A stretch of DNA of 64,000 nucleotides from Petrolisthes cinctipes (taxonomy: Eukaryota; Arthropoda; Malacostraca; Decapoda; Porcellanidae): contig JAWQEG010000470.1 in NCBI GenBank assembly GCA_033782935.1, positions 620,001-684,000 of the forward strand. Reading direction: 5' to 3'. A program made the position numbers and the translations under genes. Every line of letters starts with the position of its first letter. Position 1 is the first letter of the stretch. The notes beneath the pieces were generated by a model. It saw only the letters and a list, made by a program, of their open reading frames with translations. It did not search any database and was not told the DNA's origin. This document shows positions 21,891 to 33,470 of the stretch, one piece after another.

Positions 21891-24784
21891 CATATTCTAT
21901 ACCCGTTTATATCTCAAATTCAGGCTCAAAACACCCGAAAATTCGATATTTTGGGTCCCAGAAGCGATCTCTACATGCCTACTCAGTGCTAGAATGTTTT
22001 CAAAATATAGGCTCAAAACATGCTCAAAATCGATATTTTAGGTGCCCAAAAGTCGATATGTGAATGCATCTTCTGTACTCGTTTATATCTCAAATTCAAG
22101 CTCAAAACACCCGAAAATTCGATATTTTGGGGTCCCGGAAGCGATCTGTACATGCCTACTCAGTGCTAGAATATTTTCAAAATATAGGCTCAAATCATGC
22201 TAAAAATCGATATTTTAGGTGCGTAGAGGCCCAAAACACCCGAAAATTCGATATTTTGGGGTCCCAGAAGCGATCTGTACATGCCTACTCCGTGTTAGAG
22301 TATTTTCAAAATACAGGCCCAAAACATGCTCAAAATCGATGTTTTAGGTGCCCAAAAGTCGATATGTGCATGCATCTTCAGTACCCGTTTATATCTCAAA
22401 TTCAGGCTCAAAACACCCGAAAATTCGATATTTTGGGGTCCCAGAAGCGATCTGTACATGCCTACTCCGTGTTGGAGTATTTTCAAAATACATGCCCTAA
22501 ACATGCTGAAAATCGATATTTTAGATGCCCAAAGTCAATATGTGCATGCATCTTCTGTACCCGTTTATATCTCAAATTCTGGCCCTAAACACCCGAAAAT
22601 TCAATATTTTGGGGTCCCAGAAGCAATCTGTACATGCCTACTCAGTGCTAGAATATTTTCAATATATAGGCTAAAAACATGCTAAAAATCGATATTTTAG
22701 GTGCCAAAAAGTCGATATCTCAAATTCAGTCCCAAAACACCCGAAAATTCGATATTTAGGGGTCCCAGAAGCGATCTGTACATGCCTACTCCGTGTTAGA
22801 GTATTTTCAAAATACAGGCCCAAAACATGCTCAAAATCGATGTTTTAGGTGCCCAAAAGTCGATATGTGCATGCATCTTCAGTACCCGCTTATATCTCAA
22901 AATCAGGCTCAAAACACCCGAAAATTCGATATTTTGGGGTCCCAGAAGCGATCTGTACATGCCTACTCCGTGTTAGAGTATTTTCAAAATACATGCCCTA
23001 AACATGCTGAAAATCGATATTTTAGATGCCCAAAGTCAATATGTGCATGCATCTTCTGTACCCGTTTATATCTCAAATTCTGGCCCTAAACACCTGAAAA
23101 TTCAATATTTTGGGGTCCCAGAAGCAATTTGTACATGCCTACTCAGTGCTAGAATATTTTCAAGATATAGGCTAAAAACATGCTAAAAATCGATATTATA
23201 GGTGCCGAAAAGTCGATATCTCAAATTAAGGCCCAAAACACCCGAAACTTCGATATTTAGGGGTCCCAGAAGCGATATGTACATGCCTACTCCGTGTTAG
23301 AGTATTTTCAAAATACAGGCCAAAAACATACTGAAAATCGATCTTTTAGGTGCCCAAAAGTCGATATGTGCATGCATCTTCAGTACCCGTTTATATCTCA
23401 AATTCAGGCTCAAAAAGCCCGAAAATTCAATATTTCGGGGTCCCAGAAGCAATCTGTACATGCCTACTCAGTGTTAGTATTTGCAAAATACAGGCCCAAA
23501 ACATGCTGAAAATCGATATTTTAGATGCCCAAAGTCAATATGTGCATGTATCTTCTGTACCCGTTTATATCTCAAATTCAGGCTCAAAACACCCGAAAAT
23601 TCAATATTTTGGGGTCCCAGAAGCAATCTGTACATGCCTACTCAGTGCTAGAATATTTTCAAAATATAGGCTAAAAACATGCTAAAAATCGATCTTTTAG
23701 GTGCCAAAAAGTCGATATCTCAAATTCAGTCCCAAAACACTCAAAAATTCGATATTTAGGGGTCCCAGAAGCGATCTGTACATGCCTACTCCGTGTTAGA
23801 GTATTTTCAAAATACAGGCCAAAAACATACTGAAAATCGATGTTTTATGTGCCCAAAAGTCAATATGTGTATGCATCATCTGTACCCGTTTATATCTCAA
23901 ATTCTGGCCTTAAACACCCGATAATTCAATATTTTGGGGTCCCAGAAGCAATCTGTACATGCCTACTCAGTGCTAGAATATTTTCAAAGTATAGGCTAAA
24001 AACATGCTAAAAATCGATATTTTTGGTGCCTAAAAGGATATCTCAAATTAAGGCCCAAAACACCCGAAAATTCGATATTTAGGGGTCCCAGAAGCGATCT
24101 GTACATGCCTACTCCGTGTTAAAGTATTTTCAAAATACAGGCCCAAAACATGCTCAAAATCGATGCTTTAGGTGCCAAAAAGTCGATATGTGCATGCATC
24201 TTCAGTACCCGTTTATATCTCAAATTCTGGCCTTAAACACCCGAAAATTCGATATTTTTGGGTCCCAGAAGCGATCTGTACATGCCTACTCCGTGTTAGA
24301 GTATTTTCAAAATTCAGGCCAAAAACATGCTGAAAATCGACATTTTTGGTGCTCAAAGTCAATATGTGTATGCATCTTCTATACTCGTTTATATCTCAAA
24401 TTCAGGCTCAAAACACCCGAAAATACGATATTTTGGGGTCCCAGAAGCGATCTGTACATGCCTACTCAGTGCTAGAATGTTTTCAAAATATAGGCTCAAA
24501 ACATGCTCAAAATCGATATTTTAGGTGCCCAAAAGTCGATATGTGCATGCATCTTCTGTACTCGTTTATATCTCAAATTCAGGCTCAAAACACCCGAAAA
24601 TTCGATATTTATGGGTCCCAGAAGCGATCTGTACATGCCTACTCAGTGCTAGAATATTTTCAAAATATAGGCTAAGAACATGCTAAAAATCGATCTTTTA
24701 GGTGCCAAAAAGTCGATATCTCAAATTCAGTCCCAAAACATCCGAAAATTCGATATTTAGTGGTCCCATAAGGGATTAGTACAT
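21891..24784. repeat. Domain II distal part: mixed monomers, degraded unit 6
   Basis: Monomer starts are about 21977, 22154, 22283, 22460, 22636, 22784, 22961, 23137, 23285, 23462, 23636, 23784, 23961, 24107, 24284, 24460 and 24637. One monomer is only 129 bp (22154-22282), with a deletion ending at 'ggcccaaaacaccc'. The block mixes region I-like trimers (177, 176, 148 at 22460, 22784 and 23285) with domain II marks. It ends in the unit-opening signature at 24766-24784. Confidence 0.82.
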
Positions 24785-27235
24785 GCCTACTCCGTGTTAG
24801 AGTATTTTCAAAATAAAGGCCAAAAACATACTGAAAATCGATCTTTTAGGTGCCGAAAAGTCGATATGTGCATGCATTTTCTGTACCCGTTTATATCTTA
24901 AATTCTGGCCCTAAACACCCGAAAATTCGATATTTTGGGGTCCCAGAAGCGATCTGTACATGCCTACTCCGTGTTAGCCTACTCAGTGCTAGAATGTTTT
25001 CAAAATATAGGCTCAAAACATGCTCGAAATCGATATTTTAGGTGCCCAAAAGTCGATATGTGCATGCATTTTCTGTACTCGTTTATATCTCAAATTCAAG
25101 CTCAAAACACCCGAAAAATCGATATTTTGGGGTCCCAGAATCGATCTGTACATGCCTACTCAGTGCTAGAATATTTTCAAAATATAGGCTCAAAACATGC
25201 TAAAAATCGATATTTTAGGTGCGTAAAGGCGATATCTCAAATTCAGGCCCAAAACACCCGAGAATTCGATATTTAGGGGTCCCAGAAGCGATCTGTACAG
25301 GCTCAAAACATTCTCAAAATCGATATTTTAGGTGCCCAAAAATCGGTATGTTTATACATCTTCTGTACCCGTTTATATCTCAAATTCTGGCCCTAAACAC
25401 CCGAAAATTCGATATTTTTGGGTCCCTTTAGCGATCTGTACATGCCTACTCAGTGCTAGAATGTTTTCAAAATATAGGCTCAAAACATCCTCAAAATCGA
25501 TGTTTTAGGTGCCCAAAAGTCGATATGTGCATGCATCTTCTGTACTCGTTTATATCTCAAATTCTGGCCCTAAACACGCGAAAATTCAATATTTTGGGTC
25601 CCAGAAGCAATCTGTACATGCCTACTCAGTGCTAGAATATTTTCAAAATATAGGCAAAAAACATGCTAAAAATCGATATTTTAGGTGCCAAAAAGTCGAT
25701 ATCTCAAATTCAGTCCCAAAACACTCGAAAATTCGATATTTAGGGGTCCCAGAAGCGACCTGTACATGCCTACTCCGTGTTAGAGTATTTTCAAAATACA
25801 GGCCAAAATCATACTGAAAATCGATCCTTTAGGTGCCGAAAAGTCAATATGTGCATTCATTTTCTGTACCCGTTTATATCTCAAATTCTGGCCCTAAACA
25901 CCCGAAAATTCGATATTTTTGGGTCCCAGAAGCGATCTGTACATGCCTACGCAGTGCTAGAATGTTTTCAAAATATAGGCTCAAAACATGCTAAAAATCG
26001 ATATTCTAGGTGCGTAAAGGCGATATCTCAAATTCAGGCCCAAAACACCCGAGAATTCGATATTTAGGGGTCCCAGAAGCGATCTGTACATGCCTATTTA
26101 GTGCTATAATGTTTTCAAAATATAGGCTCAAAACATGCTCAAAATCGATATTTTAGGTGCCCAAAAGTCGATATGTGTATGCATCTTCTGTACTCGTTTA
26201 TATCTCAAATTCAAGCCCAAAACACCCGAAAATTCGATATTTAGGGGTCCCAGAAGCGATATGTACATGCCTACTCAGTGCTAGAATATTTTTAAAATAT
26301 AGGCTCAGAACATGCTAAAAATCGATATTTTAAGTGAGTAAAGGCGATATGTGCATGCATCTTCTGTACCCGTTTATATCTCAAATTCTGGCCCTAAACA
26401 ACCGAAAATTCAATATTTTTGGGTCCCAGAAGCAATCTGTACATGCCTACTCAGTGCTAGAATGTTTTCAAAATATAGGCTCAAAACATGCTGAAAATCG
26501 ATATTTTAGGTGCCCAAAAGTCGATATGTGTATGAATCTTTTGTACTCGTTTATATCTCAAATTCAAGCTCAAAACACCCGAAAATTCGATATTTAGGGG
26601 TCCCAGAAGCGATCTGTACATGCCTACTCAGTATTAGAATATTTTCAAAATATAGGCTCAAAACATGCTAAAAATCGATATTTTAGGTGCGTAAAGGCGA
26701 TATCTCAAATTCAGGCCCTAAACACCCGAGAATTCGATATTTAGGGGTCCCAGAAGCGATCTGTACAGGCTCAAAACATGCTCAAAATCGATATTTTAGG
26801 TGCCCAAAAATCGGTATGTTCATACATCTTCTGTACCCGTTTATATCTCAAATTCTGGCCCTAAACACCCGAAAATTCGATATTTTTGGGTCCCATAAGC
26901 GATCTGTACATGCCAACTCAGTGCTAGAATGTTTTCAAAATATAGGCTCAAAACATGCTCAAAATCGATGTTTTAGGTGCCCAAAAGTCGATATGTGCAT
27001 GCATCTTCTGTACTCGTTTATATCTCAAATTCTGGCCCTTAACACCCGAAAATTCAATATTTTGGGTCCCAGAAGCAATCTGTACATGCCTACTCAGTGC
27101 TAGAATATTTTCAAAATATAGGCTAAAAACATGCTAAAAATCGATATTTTAGGTGCCAAAAAGACGATATCTCAAATTAAGGCCCAAAACACCCGAAAAT
27201 TCTATATTTAGGGGTCCCAGAAGCGATCTGTACAT
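24785..27235. repeat. Domain IIIa: 1468 bp-offset duplication
   Basis: After a final domain II opening (177 and 192 bp monomers at 24785 and 24962), the monomers starting at 25154, 25444, 25620 and 25768 recur at 26622, 26912, 27088 and 27236, all offset by 1468 bp. Both copies contain a 144 bp monomer (about 25300-25443 and 26768-26911) in which 'ctgtaca' is joined straight to 'ggctcaaaac'. Both also carry the private mark 'aaaaatcggtatgtt'. The copies differ by several bases, so this duplication is older than the neighbouring 1023 bp one. Confidence 0.85.
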
Positions 27236-28258
27236 GCCTACTCCGTGTTAGAGTATTTTCAAAATACAGGCCAAAAACATACTGAAAATCGATCTTTTAG
27301 GTGCCCAAAAGTCGATATGTGCATGCATCTTCTGTACCCGTTTATATCTCAAATACTGGCCCTAAACACCCGAAAATTCGATATTTTGGGGTCCCAGAAG
27401 CGATCTGTACATGCCTACTCAGTGCTAAAATGTCTTCAAAATATAGGCTCAAAACATGCTCAAAATCGATCTTTTAGGTGCCCAAAAGTCGATATGTGCA
27501 TGCATCTTCTATACCCGTTTATATCTCAAATTCTGGCCCTAAACACCCGAAAATTCGATATTTTTGGGTCCCAGAAGCGATCTGTACATGCCTACTTAGT
27601 GCTAGAATGTTTTCAAAATATAGGCTCAAAACATGCTCAAAATCGATATTTTAGGTGCACAAAAGTCGATATGTGCATGCATCTTCTGTACTCGTTTATA
27701 TCTCAAATTCAAGCTCAAAACACCCGAAAATTCGATATTTTGGGGTCCCAGAAGCGATCTGTACATGCCTACTCAGTGCTAGAATATTTTCAAAATAAAA
27801 GCTCAAAACATGCTAAAAATCGATATTTCAAGTGCGTAAAGGCGATATCTCAAATTCAGGCCCAAAACACCCAAAAATTCGATATTTTAGGGTCCCAGAA
27901 GCGATCTGTACATGCCTACTCCGTGTTACAGTATTTTCAAAATACAGGCCGAAAACATGCTCAAAATCGATGTTTTAGGTGCCCAAAATTCGATATGTGC
28001 ATGCATCTTCAGTACCCGTTTATATCACAAATTCAGGCTCAAAACACCCGAAAATTCGATATTTTGGGGTCCCAGAAGCGATCTGTACATGCCTACTCTG
28101 TGTTTCAAAATACAGGTTAAAAACATACTGGAAATCGATCTATTAGGTGCCCAAAAGTCAATATGTGCATGCATCTTCTGTACCCGTTCATTTCTCAAAT
28201 TCTGGCCCTAAACACCCGAAAATTCGATATTTAGGGGGCCCAGAAGCGATCTGTACAT
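27236..28258. repeat. 1023 bp hexamer HOR, copy 1
   Basis: Six monomers of 177, 177, 177, 147, 177 and 168 bp. The last has a 9 bp deletion that leaves 'ctctgtgtttcaaaatac' and destroys the left arm of the dyad. A 291-codon open frame spans most of the unit and recurs in copy 2. It is open because the monomer lengths are multiples of three, and I do not call it a gene. Confidence 0.92.
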
Positions 28259-29281
28259 GCCTACTCCGTGTTAGAGTATTTTCAAAATACAGGCCAAAAA
28301 CATACTGAAAATCGATCTTTTAGGTGCCCAAAAGTCGATATGTGCATGCATCTTCTGTACCCGTTTATATCTCAAATACTGGCCCTAAACACCCGAAAAT
28401 TCGATATTTTGGGGTCCCAGAAGCGATCTGTACATGCCTACTCAGTGCTAAAATGTTTTCAAAATATAGGCTCAAAACATGCTCAAAATCGATCTTTTAG
28501 GTGCCCAAAAGTCGATATGTGCATGCATCTTCTATACCCGTTTATATCTCAAATTCTGGCCCTAAACACCCGAAAATTCGATATTTTTGGGTCCCAGAAG
28601 CGATCTGTACATGCCTACTTAGTGCTAGAATGTTTTCAAAATATAGGCTCAAAACATGCTCAAAATCGATATTTTAGGTGCACAAAAGTCGATATGTGGA
28701 TGCATCTTCTGTACTCGTTTATATCTCAAATTCAAGCTCAAAACACCCGAAAATTCGATATTTTGGGGTCCCAGAAGCGATCTGTACATGCCTACTCAGT
28801 GCTAGAATATTTTCAAAATAAAAGCTCAAAACATGCTATAAATCGATATTTCAAGTGCGTAAAGGCGATATCTCAAATTCAGGCCCAAAACACCCAAAAA
28901 TTCGATATTTTAGGGTCCCAGAAGCGATCTGTACATGCCTACTCCGTGTTACAGTATTTTCAAAATACAGGCCGAAAACATGCTCAAAATCGATGTTTTA
29001 GGTGCCCAAAATTCGATATGTGCATGCATCTTCAGTACCCGTTTATATCTCAAATTCAGGCTCAAAACACCCGAAAATTCGATATTTTGGGGTCCCAGAA
29101 GCGATCTGTACATGCCTACTCTGTGTTTCAAAATACAGGTTAAAAACATACTGGAAATCGATCTATTAGGTGCCCAAAAGTCAATATGTGCATGCATCTT
29201 CTGTACCCGTTCATTTCTCAAATTCTGGCCCTAAACACCCGAAAATTCGATATTTTGGGGTCCCAGAAGCGATCTCTACAT
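28259..29281. repeat. 1023 bp hexamer HOR, copy 2
   Basis: Direct tandem copy of 27236-28258 with the same 9 bp deletion in the last monomer. The differences I noticed are few: 'tgttttc' for 'tgtcttc' near 28454, 'gtggatgc' for 'gtgcatgc' near 28697, 'gctataaatc' for 'gctaaaaatc' near 28836, 'atctcaaatt' for 'atcacaaatt' near 29047, and the end of the unit ('attttggggtcc' for 'atttagggggcc'). Near-identity over 1 kb points to a recent event. Confidence 0.92.
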
Positions 29282-31632
29282 GCCTACTCAGTGCTAGAAT
29301 ATTTTAAAAATATAGGCTCAAAACGTGCAAAAAATCGATATTTTAGGTGCGTAAAGGCGATATCTCAAATTAAGGCTCAAAAGTCTCGAAAATTCGATAT
29401 TTAGGGGTCTCAGAAGCGATCTGTACATGATTTCTCCGTGTTAGAGTATTTTAAAAATATAGGCTCAAAACGTGCTAAAAATCGATATTTTAGGTGCGTA
29501 AAGTCGATATCTCAAATTAAGGCCCAAAACACCCGAAAATTCGATATTTTGGGGTCCCTGAAGCGATCTGTACATGCCTACTCAGTACTAGAATATTTTC
29601 AAAATATAGGCTCAAAACATGCTAAAAATCGATATTTTAGGTGCGTAAAGGCGATATCTCAAATTAAGGCCCAAAACATCCGAAAATTCGATATTTAGGG
29701 GTCTCAGAAGCGATCTGTACATGCCTTCTCCATGTTAGAGTATTTTCAAAATACAGGCCAAAAACATACTGAAAATCGATGTTTTAGGTGCCCAAAATTC
29801 GATATGTGCATGCATCTTCTGTACCCGTTTATATCTCAAATTCTGGCCCTAAACACCCGAAAATTCGATATTTTGGGGTCCCAGAAGCTATCTGTACATG
29901 CCTACTCCGTGTTAGAGTATTTTCAAAATTCAGGCTTAAAGCATGCTGAAAATCGATATTTTTGGTGCCCAAAGTCAATATGTGTATGCATCTTCTATAG
30001 TCGTTTTTTATCTCAAATTCAGGATCAAAACACCCGAAAATTCAATATTTTGTGGTCCCAGAAACGATCTGTACATGCCTACTCCGTGTTAAGAGTATTT
30101 TCAAAATACAGGCCAAAAACATACTGAAAATCGATCTTTTAGGTGCCCAAAAGTCGATATGTGCATGCATCTTCTGTACTCGTTTATATCTTAAATTCAG
30201 GCTCAAAACACCCGAAAATTCGATATTTTGGGGTCCCAAAAGCGATCTGTACATGCCTACTCCGTGTTAGAGTATTTTCAAAATTCAGGCCCAAAACATG
30301 CTGAAAATCGATATTTTTGGTGCCCAAAGTCAATATGTGTATGCATCTTGTATACTCGTTTATATCTCAAATTCAGGCTCAAAACACCCGAAAATTCGAT
30401 ATTTTAGGGTCCCAGAAGCGATCTGTACATGCCTACTCAGTGCTAGAATATTTTAAAAATATAGGCTAAAAACATGCTAAAAATCGATCTTTTAGGTGCC
30501 CAAAAGTCGATATGTTCATCCATCTTCTGTACTCGTTTATATCTCAAATTCAGGCTCAAAACACCCGAAAATTCTATATTTTGGGGTCCCAGAAGCGATC
30601 TGTACATGCCTACTCAGTGCTAGAATATTTTCAAAATATAGGCTCAAAACATGCTACAAATCGATATTTTATGTGCGTAAAGGCGATATCTCAAATTCAG
30701 TCCCAAAACACCCGAAAATTCGATATTTTGGGGTCCCAGAAGCGATCTGTACATGCCTACTACGTGTTAGAGTATTTACAAAATACAGGCCTAAAACATG
30801 CTCAAAATCGATGTTTTAGGAGCCTAAAAGTCGATATGTGCATGCATCTTCAGTACCCATTTATATCTCAAATTCAGGCTCAAAACACCCGAAAATTCGA
30901 TATTTTGGGGTCCCAGAAGCGATCTGTACATGCCTACTCAGTGCTAGAATATTTTCAAAATATAGGCTAAAAACATGCTAAAAATCGATCTTTTAGGTGC
31001 CAAAAAGTCGATATCTCAAATTCAGTCCCAAAACACTCAAAAATTCGATATTTAGGGGTCCCAGAAGCGATCTGTACATGCCTACTCCGTGTTAGAGTAT
31101 TTTCAAAATACAGGCCAAAAACATACTGAAAATCGATCTTTTAGGTCCCCAAAAGTCGATATGTGCATGCATCTTCTGTACCCGTTTATATCTCAAATTC
31201 TGGCCCTAAACACCCGAAAATTCAATATTTTGGGGTCCCAGAAGCGATCTGTACATGCCTACTCAGTGCTAGAATATTTTCAAAATATAGGCTAAAAACA
31301 TGCTAAAAATCGATATTTTAGGTGCGTAAAGTCGATATCTCAAATTAAGGCCCAAAACACCCGAAAATTCGATATTTTGGGGTCCCAGAAGCGATCTGTA
31401 CATGCCTACTCAGTGCTAGAATGTTTTCTAAATATAGGCTCAAAACATGCTCAAAATCGATATTTTAGGTGCCCAAAAGTCGATATGTGCATGCATCTTC
31501 TGTACTCATTTATATCTCAAATTCAGGCTCGAAACACACGAAAATTCGATATTTTGGGGTCCCAGAAGCGATCTCTACATGCCTACTCAGTGCTAGAATA
31601 TTTTCAAAATATAGGCTCAAAACATGCTAAAA
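29282..31632. repeat. Domain IV: 2152 bp 13-mer HOR, copy 1 with 5' junction
   Basis: The first 200 bp (29282 to about 29480) is a junction of two 147 bp M4 monomers with private changes ('caaaacgtgc', 'tacatgatttctccg'). From about 29481 the sequence recurs 2152 bp later. Monomer lengths from 29576 are 147, 177, 177, 178, 176, 177, 147, 177, 148, 177, 147, 177 and 147, which sum to 2152. Private marks include 'gtccctgaagcg', 'tagtcgttttttatctc', 'tgttaagagtatt' and 'tgttcatccatc'. Confidence 0.9.
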
Positions 31633-33470
31633 ATCGATATTTTAGGTGCGTAAAGTCGATATCTCAAATTAAGGCCCAAAACACCCGAAAATTCGATATT
31701 TTGGGGTCCCTGAAGCGATCTGTACATGCCTACTCAGTACTAGAATATTTTCAAAATATAGGCTCAAAACATGCTAAAAATCGATATTTTAGGTGCGTAA
31801 AGGCGATATCTCAAATTAAGGCCCAAAACATCCGAAAATTCGATATTTAGGGGTCTCAGAAGCGATCTGTACATGCCTTCTCCATGTTAGAGTATTTTCA
31901 AAATACAGGCCAAAAACATACTGAAAATCGATGTTTTAGGTGCCCAAAATTCGATATGTGCATGCATCTTCTGTACCCGTTTATATCTCAAATTCTGGCC
32001 CTAAACACCCGAAAATTCGATATTTTGGGGTCCCAGAAGCTATCTGTACATGCCTACTCCGTGTTAGAGTATTTTCAAAATTCAGGCTTAAAGCATGCTG
32101 AAAATCGATATTTTTGGTGCCCAAAGTCAATATGTGTATGCATCTTCTATAGTCGTTTTTTATCTCAAATTCAGGATCAAAACACCCGAAAATTCAATAT
32201 TTTGTGGTCCCAGAAACGATCTGTACATGCCTACTCCGTGTTAAGAGTATTTTCAAAATACAGGCCAAAAACATACTGAAAATCGATCTTTTAGGTGCCC
32301 AAAAGTCGATATGTGCATGCATCTTCTGTACTCGTTTATATCTTAAATTCAGGCTCAAAACACCCGAAAATTCGATATTTTGGGGTCCCAAAAGCGATCT
32401 GTACATGCCTACTCCGTGTTAGAGTATTTTCAAAATTCAGGCCCAAAACATGCTGAAAATCGATATTTTTGGTGCCCAAAGTCAATATGTGTATGCATCT
32501 TGTATACTCGTTTATATCTCAAATTCAGGCTCAAAACACCCGAAAATTCGATATTTTAGGGTCCCAGAAGCGATCTGTACATGCCTACTCAGTGCTAGAA
32601 TATTTTAAAAATATAGGCTAAAAACATGCTAAAAATCGATCTTTTAGGTGCCCAAAAGTCGATATGTTCATCCATCTTCTGTACTCGTTTATATCTCAAA
32701 TTCAGGCTCAAAACACCCGAAAATTCTATATTTTGGGGTCCCAGAAGCGATCTGTACATGCCTACTCAGTGCTAGAATATTTTCAAAATATAGGCTCAAA
32801 ACATGCTACAAATCGATATTTTATGTGCGTAAAGGCGATATCTCAAATTCAGTCCCAAAACACCCGAAAATTCGATATTTTGGGGTCCCAGAAGCGATCT
32901 GTACATGCCTACTCCGTGTTAGAGTATTTACAAAATACAGGCCTAAAACATGCTCAAAATCGATGTTTTAGGAGCCTAAAAGTCGATATGTGCATGCATC
33001 TTCAGTACCCATTTATATCTCAAATTCAGGCTCAAAACACCCGAAAATTCGATATTTTGGGGTCCCAGAAGCGATCTGTACATGCCTACTCAGTGCTAGA
33101 ATATTTTCAAAATATAGGCTAAAAACATGCTAAAAATCGATCTTTTAGGTGCCAAAAAGTCGATATCTCAAATTCAGTCCCAAAACACTCAAAAATTCGA
33201 TATTTAGGGGTCCCAGAAGCGATCTGTACATGCCTACTCCGTGTTAGAGTATTTTCAAAATACAGGCCAAAAACATACTGAAAATCGATCTTTTAGGTCC
33301 CCAAAAGTCGATATGTGCATGCATCTTCTGTACCCGTTTATATCTCAAATTCTGGCCCTAAACACCCGAAAATTCAATATTTTGGGGTCCCAGAAGCGAT
33401 CTGTACATGCCTACTCAGTGCTAGAATATTTTCAAAATTTAGACTAAAAACATGCTAAAAATCGATATTT
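31633..33470. repeat. 2152 bp 13-mer HOR, copy 2 (about 1.84 kb)
   Basis: This copy follows 29481-31318 at a constant 2152 bp offset. All private marks recur. By eye I found one clear substitution inside it ('tactccgtg' near 32911 against 'tactacgtg' near 30759), plus small changes where similarity ends near 33440-33470 ('aaatttagactaaaaac'). Identity this high over 1.8 kb makes it one of the youngest duplications in the window. Confidence 0.9.

Larger units (their letters stand above)
10155..24784. repeat. Domain II: 15-mer-derived higher-order repeat
   Basis: Each unit opens with 'aagggatttgtacatgcc' followed by 'caaaataaaggcc'; the copies at 14814 and 24785 differ by one base in this signature. 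The second monomer is 192 bp. Unit starts are 10155, 12500, 14814, 15330 (a partial restart), 16128, 18619, 20609 and, as the next domain begins, 24785. The fullest unit (16128-18618) has 15 monomers: 177, 192, 147, 176, 177, 147, 177, 176, 148, 176, 177, 147, 148, 178, 148. Other units lack whole monomers. Private marks include position 10 ('ttcttcactaaacaccc', 176 bp) and position 14 ('attatggtaggcccag', 178 bp). Confidence 0.92.

Noticed and set aside
28949..29221. Minus-strand open frames (for example 90 codons here) as genes
   Set aside because: They are antisense shadows of the same monomers and recur wherever the same monomer order occurs.
27236..29281. Two 291-codon frames as a duplicated gene pair
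   Set aside because: They are the two copies of the 1023 bp hexamer HOR. Their substitutions include non-conservative ones, and the sequence is the same satellite as elsewhere.
29282..29480. Junction at the start of domain IV as a transposon insertion scar
   Set aside because: The odd bases ('caaaacgtgc', 'tacatgatttctccg') are point changes in two normal 147 bp monomers. There is no target-site duplication and no foreign sequence.
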